A stretch of DNA of 64,000 bases from Paenibacillus sp. E222 (GTDB taxonomy: Bacteria > Bacillota > Bacilli > Paenibacillales > Paenibacillaceae). The translations under genes and the position numbers were made by a program. The notes under the pieces are model-generated. The model saw nothing but the letters and a program-made list of their open reading frames with translations. It searched no databases and was not told the origin of the DNA. Location: positions 1,240,001 through 1,304,000 of the forward strand of contig NZ_CP058552.1 of the NCBI RefSeq assembly GCF_013401555.1. Direction: 5' to 3'. Below are positions 62,465 to 64,000 of this stretch, one piece after another (positions within the stretch are counted from its first letter, which is position 1; each line of letters begins with the position of its first letter).

Positions 62465-63322
62465 TTATCCATTGGATTTCGGCATTGCCAAGGTTCGCAT
62501 AAATGCTTCTATGTTGTCTGTCAGAAAACCGCTATTTTCTAAGCCAGCATGATCGATCATGTTCTTGATATCTTGGACAAACTCAGACAAGCTGGAAGTA
62601 GAGGCTTTTTCGAATCGGTTCTCCACAGCGTTATTCCCGGTCGATTTGGCTACGTCCTCTTTGTATTCCTTCAACCAGTCCTGATTAGTCGATACATTTT
62701 TGGCGAAACTCTGCAGGATGCTGTTCCAGTCTTTTCCGTTCACAATTGCATCCTGGAGCTTGTCCAGCGTTTTCGGTTCAAATTTCTTCATCATATAATT
62801 TAGATCGATATAATCATCTGGAGCCCCAACAGGTCTCTGAGGAGGAGTCTCGTAATGGATTTCTTTCGTCTCAGGATCTACCGTTCTGGTTGTGGAGATG
62901 GCGGCGATTTGACGAATCGTATTCATGAATTCCGTCGCTTGATCCCCTTTCATATAGTTGTCCGCGATATACTTTGCTTGAGTGAGACCCAATTCCAGCA
63001 ATGCTGATCTATCCTCTTCCCCGGTTACGTTAGTAATGAAATTGGATTGAATGATGCCATAGACAGCTTCCTTCACCTCCGAGGGTTGATCTGTAAGTAG
63101 GCGATTCAATGAATCATTGATTTGAACGGTTCCAAAATATGTAGCGGCATGATTAACAATATCGGATGCTGCTAATTGCCTGGAAGCTGGACTGATCTCC
63201 ACTGTGTCGTTGTTATGTGACAGTTCGGGTATCGTGCCTGTGACCAAAGATGGCTTATCCGCGCGTTGTTTCGATTGAATGTAGGTATTGAGGTCAAACT
63301 GAGTCGTACTTTGAACCTTCAT
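62465..63322 (-). CDS. Unrecognised 285-residue protein
   Basis: A soluble protein without signal peptide or membrane segment. The N-terminus has a Ser/Asn-rich linker then NDTVEISPASRQLAASD, a phrase seen in flagellar/hook-associated or anti-sigma-type proteins of Bacilli (FlgM-like), but the rest does not fit. The body is mainly helical (LLELGLTQAKYIADNYMK, NSILQSFAKN). It is a single gene convergent with the kinase. I give no function. Confidence 0.75.
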   Translation of the reverse strand: MKVQSTTQFDLNTYIQSKQRADKPSLVTGTIPELSHNNDTVEISPASRQLAASDIVNHAATYFGTVQINDSLNRLLTDQPSEVKEAVYGIIQSNFITNVTGEEDRSALLELGLTQAKYIADNYMKGDQATEFMNTIRQIAAISTTRTVDPETKEIHYETPPQRPVGAPDDYIDLNYMMKKFEPKTLDKLQDAIVNGKDWNSILQSFAKNVSTNQDWLKEYKEDVAKSTGNNAVENRFEKASTSSLSEFVQDIKNMIDHAGLENSGFLTDNIEAFMRTLAMPKSNG

Positions 63323-63414
63323 AATTACACACCCCTATTCGTTTGATATATTCCAAATATTCTCTTCTCATCATAGTATCGGAATAATATTCCATATTTT
63401 TAATATGATTGGAC

Positions 63415-63453
63415 AAAAAAAGCAACAGGCATGTTGACGAATCGCCCATTGCT
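63415..63453 (-). terminator. Terminator of the gene at the right edge
   Basis: On the minus strand AGCAATGGGC pairs with GCCTGTTGCT (two wobbles), then seven T's. Confidence 0.85.
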
Positions 63454-63468
63454 TCTTCTCGTTCTGTT

Positions 63469-64000
63469 TTAACCTCCGTAAATACTGTAGGCAAAGTGAT
63501 ACACAATATCCGTATCATTTGCACTCGGACGACTCGTTACCCTCGCCAGCACACCACAAATATCATAGTAGTGCGTGAAGCTTATGGCTCCCGGCAAGTA
63601 TTGACTTATGCTCCCGGTTGAAGGAGGAAGGGACAACATAGCAGTGAATTGACCGCTGCTGTTTGTCATCACCTTGGCGCTCCGAAATCTGTTGTTGCTG
63701 CCTTCGGACCAATAATCATTCTCCCAAATGACTTCTACTTCCGCATTGGCCACCGCATAGTTATCTGAAGTTGCCGCAACGCCAGTCACCGTAAAACTGG
63801 TTCCCGTTATCCGGTAGTAGCGACCATAGGCATATGTGGGGTAGTCATTCGGACCACCATTGGAATTATAACCTGTAATCACGACTTTATCGGCTCGTAA
63901 CACGGGCTGGAGGTGTAATAAATAGTTGTTATCCGAATAATTACTTGTGGTATACACCCGCAAATAATATGTGCCCGTGCCTAGAGACACATTGCCGTTG
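63469..64000 (-). CDS. C-terminal part of a probably secreted beta-rich protein (partial)
   Basis: 177 codons are in the window; the 5' end lies beyond base 64000. The sequence is rich in Gly, Ser, Thr, Tyr and Asn (LGTGTYYLRVYTTSN, then ITGTSFTVTGVA), a pattern of extracellular beta domains. The opening part resembles PPC-type (pre-peptidase C-terminal) domains, which are found on secreted enzymes. No catalytic motif is visible. The name depends on the missing part. Confidence 0.6.
   Translation of the reverse strand, partial: NGNVSLGTGTYYLRVYTTSNYSDNNYLLHLQPVLRADKVVITGYNSNGGPNDYPTYAYGRYYRITGTSFTVTGVAATSDNYAVANAEVEVIWENDYWSEGSNNRFRSAKVMTNSSGQFTAMLSLPPSTGSISQYLPGAISFTHYYDICGVLARVTSRPSANDTDIVYHFAYSIYGG

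Overview
The window reads as a Paenibacillus-type chromosome (Firmicutes, Paenibacillaceae). The basis is the order walR-walK-walH-walI-walJ-htrA-(CxxH/CxxC gene)-rlmH, many TTG/GTG starts behind strong AGGAGG sites, an SLH-anchored exoenzyme and a GH120-type xylosidase. No rRNA, tRNA or CRISPR array was seen.

Layout. 1-13 kb is the conserved core: a LysM/G5/M23 cell-wall peptidase with a textbook WalR box upstream, the WalRK two-component system with its auxiliary genes, HtrA, a coiled-coil lipoprotein and RlmH. Two copies of a ~150-bp intergenic repeat with fixed internal spacing lie between walH and walI and just upstream of rlmH.

13-48 kb looks like a chain of genomic-island cassettes inserted at the 3' end of rlmH, the site used by staphylococcal SCC elements. 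An 18-bp sequence encoding the RlmH tail E-P-Y-H-K-stop occurs at rlmH itself (12995) and again, in the same orientation, at 18773, 19561, 32423 and, more weakly, 48277. The first cassette (13.0-18.8 kb) holds a large serine recombinase whose stop codon lies inside rlmH, an XRE regulator with GTAGCATG operators, a Rep-like protein and a small resolvase. The second (0.8 kb) holds one VOC protein. The third (12.9 kb) holds regulated detoxification or redox genes: MerR plus dehydrogenase, TetR plus SDR, an FAD monooxygenase, an ABM monooxygenase and CsaA, then a regulon of two paralogous TetR repressors with eight related operator sites around an MFS exporter, an epimerase-SRPBCC fusion, a Met-rich multicopper oxidase and a second epimerase. 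The fourth (15.9 kb) holds MocR/PNPOx, a DUF4062 protein, the GH120 enzyme, a MetE-like enzyme, HxlR/DJ-1, YndJ, a secreted bulb-lectin-domain protein and an SLH 5'-nucleotidase. Only the first cassette has recombinases, so the others resemble SCC-like cassettes mobilised in trans. This is inferred from sequence alone.

48-64 kb holds a broken oxidoreductase fragment, a TetR-ABC exporter unit, YceI, a three-gene glycosyltransferase operon with a PilZ (c-di-GMP) domain, a MerR-SDR operon with a 19-bp-spacer promoter, a second MetE-like enzyme, an orphan sensor kinase and two unassigned genes, the last cut by the window end.
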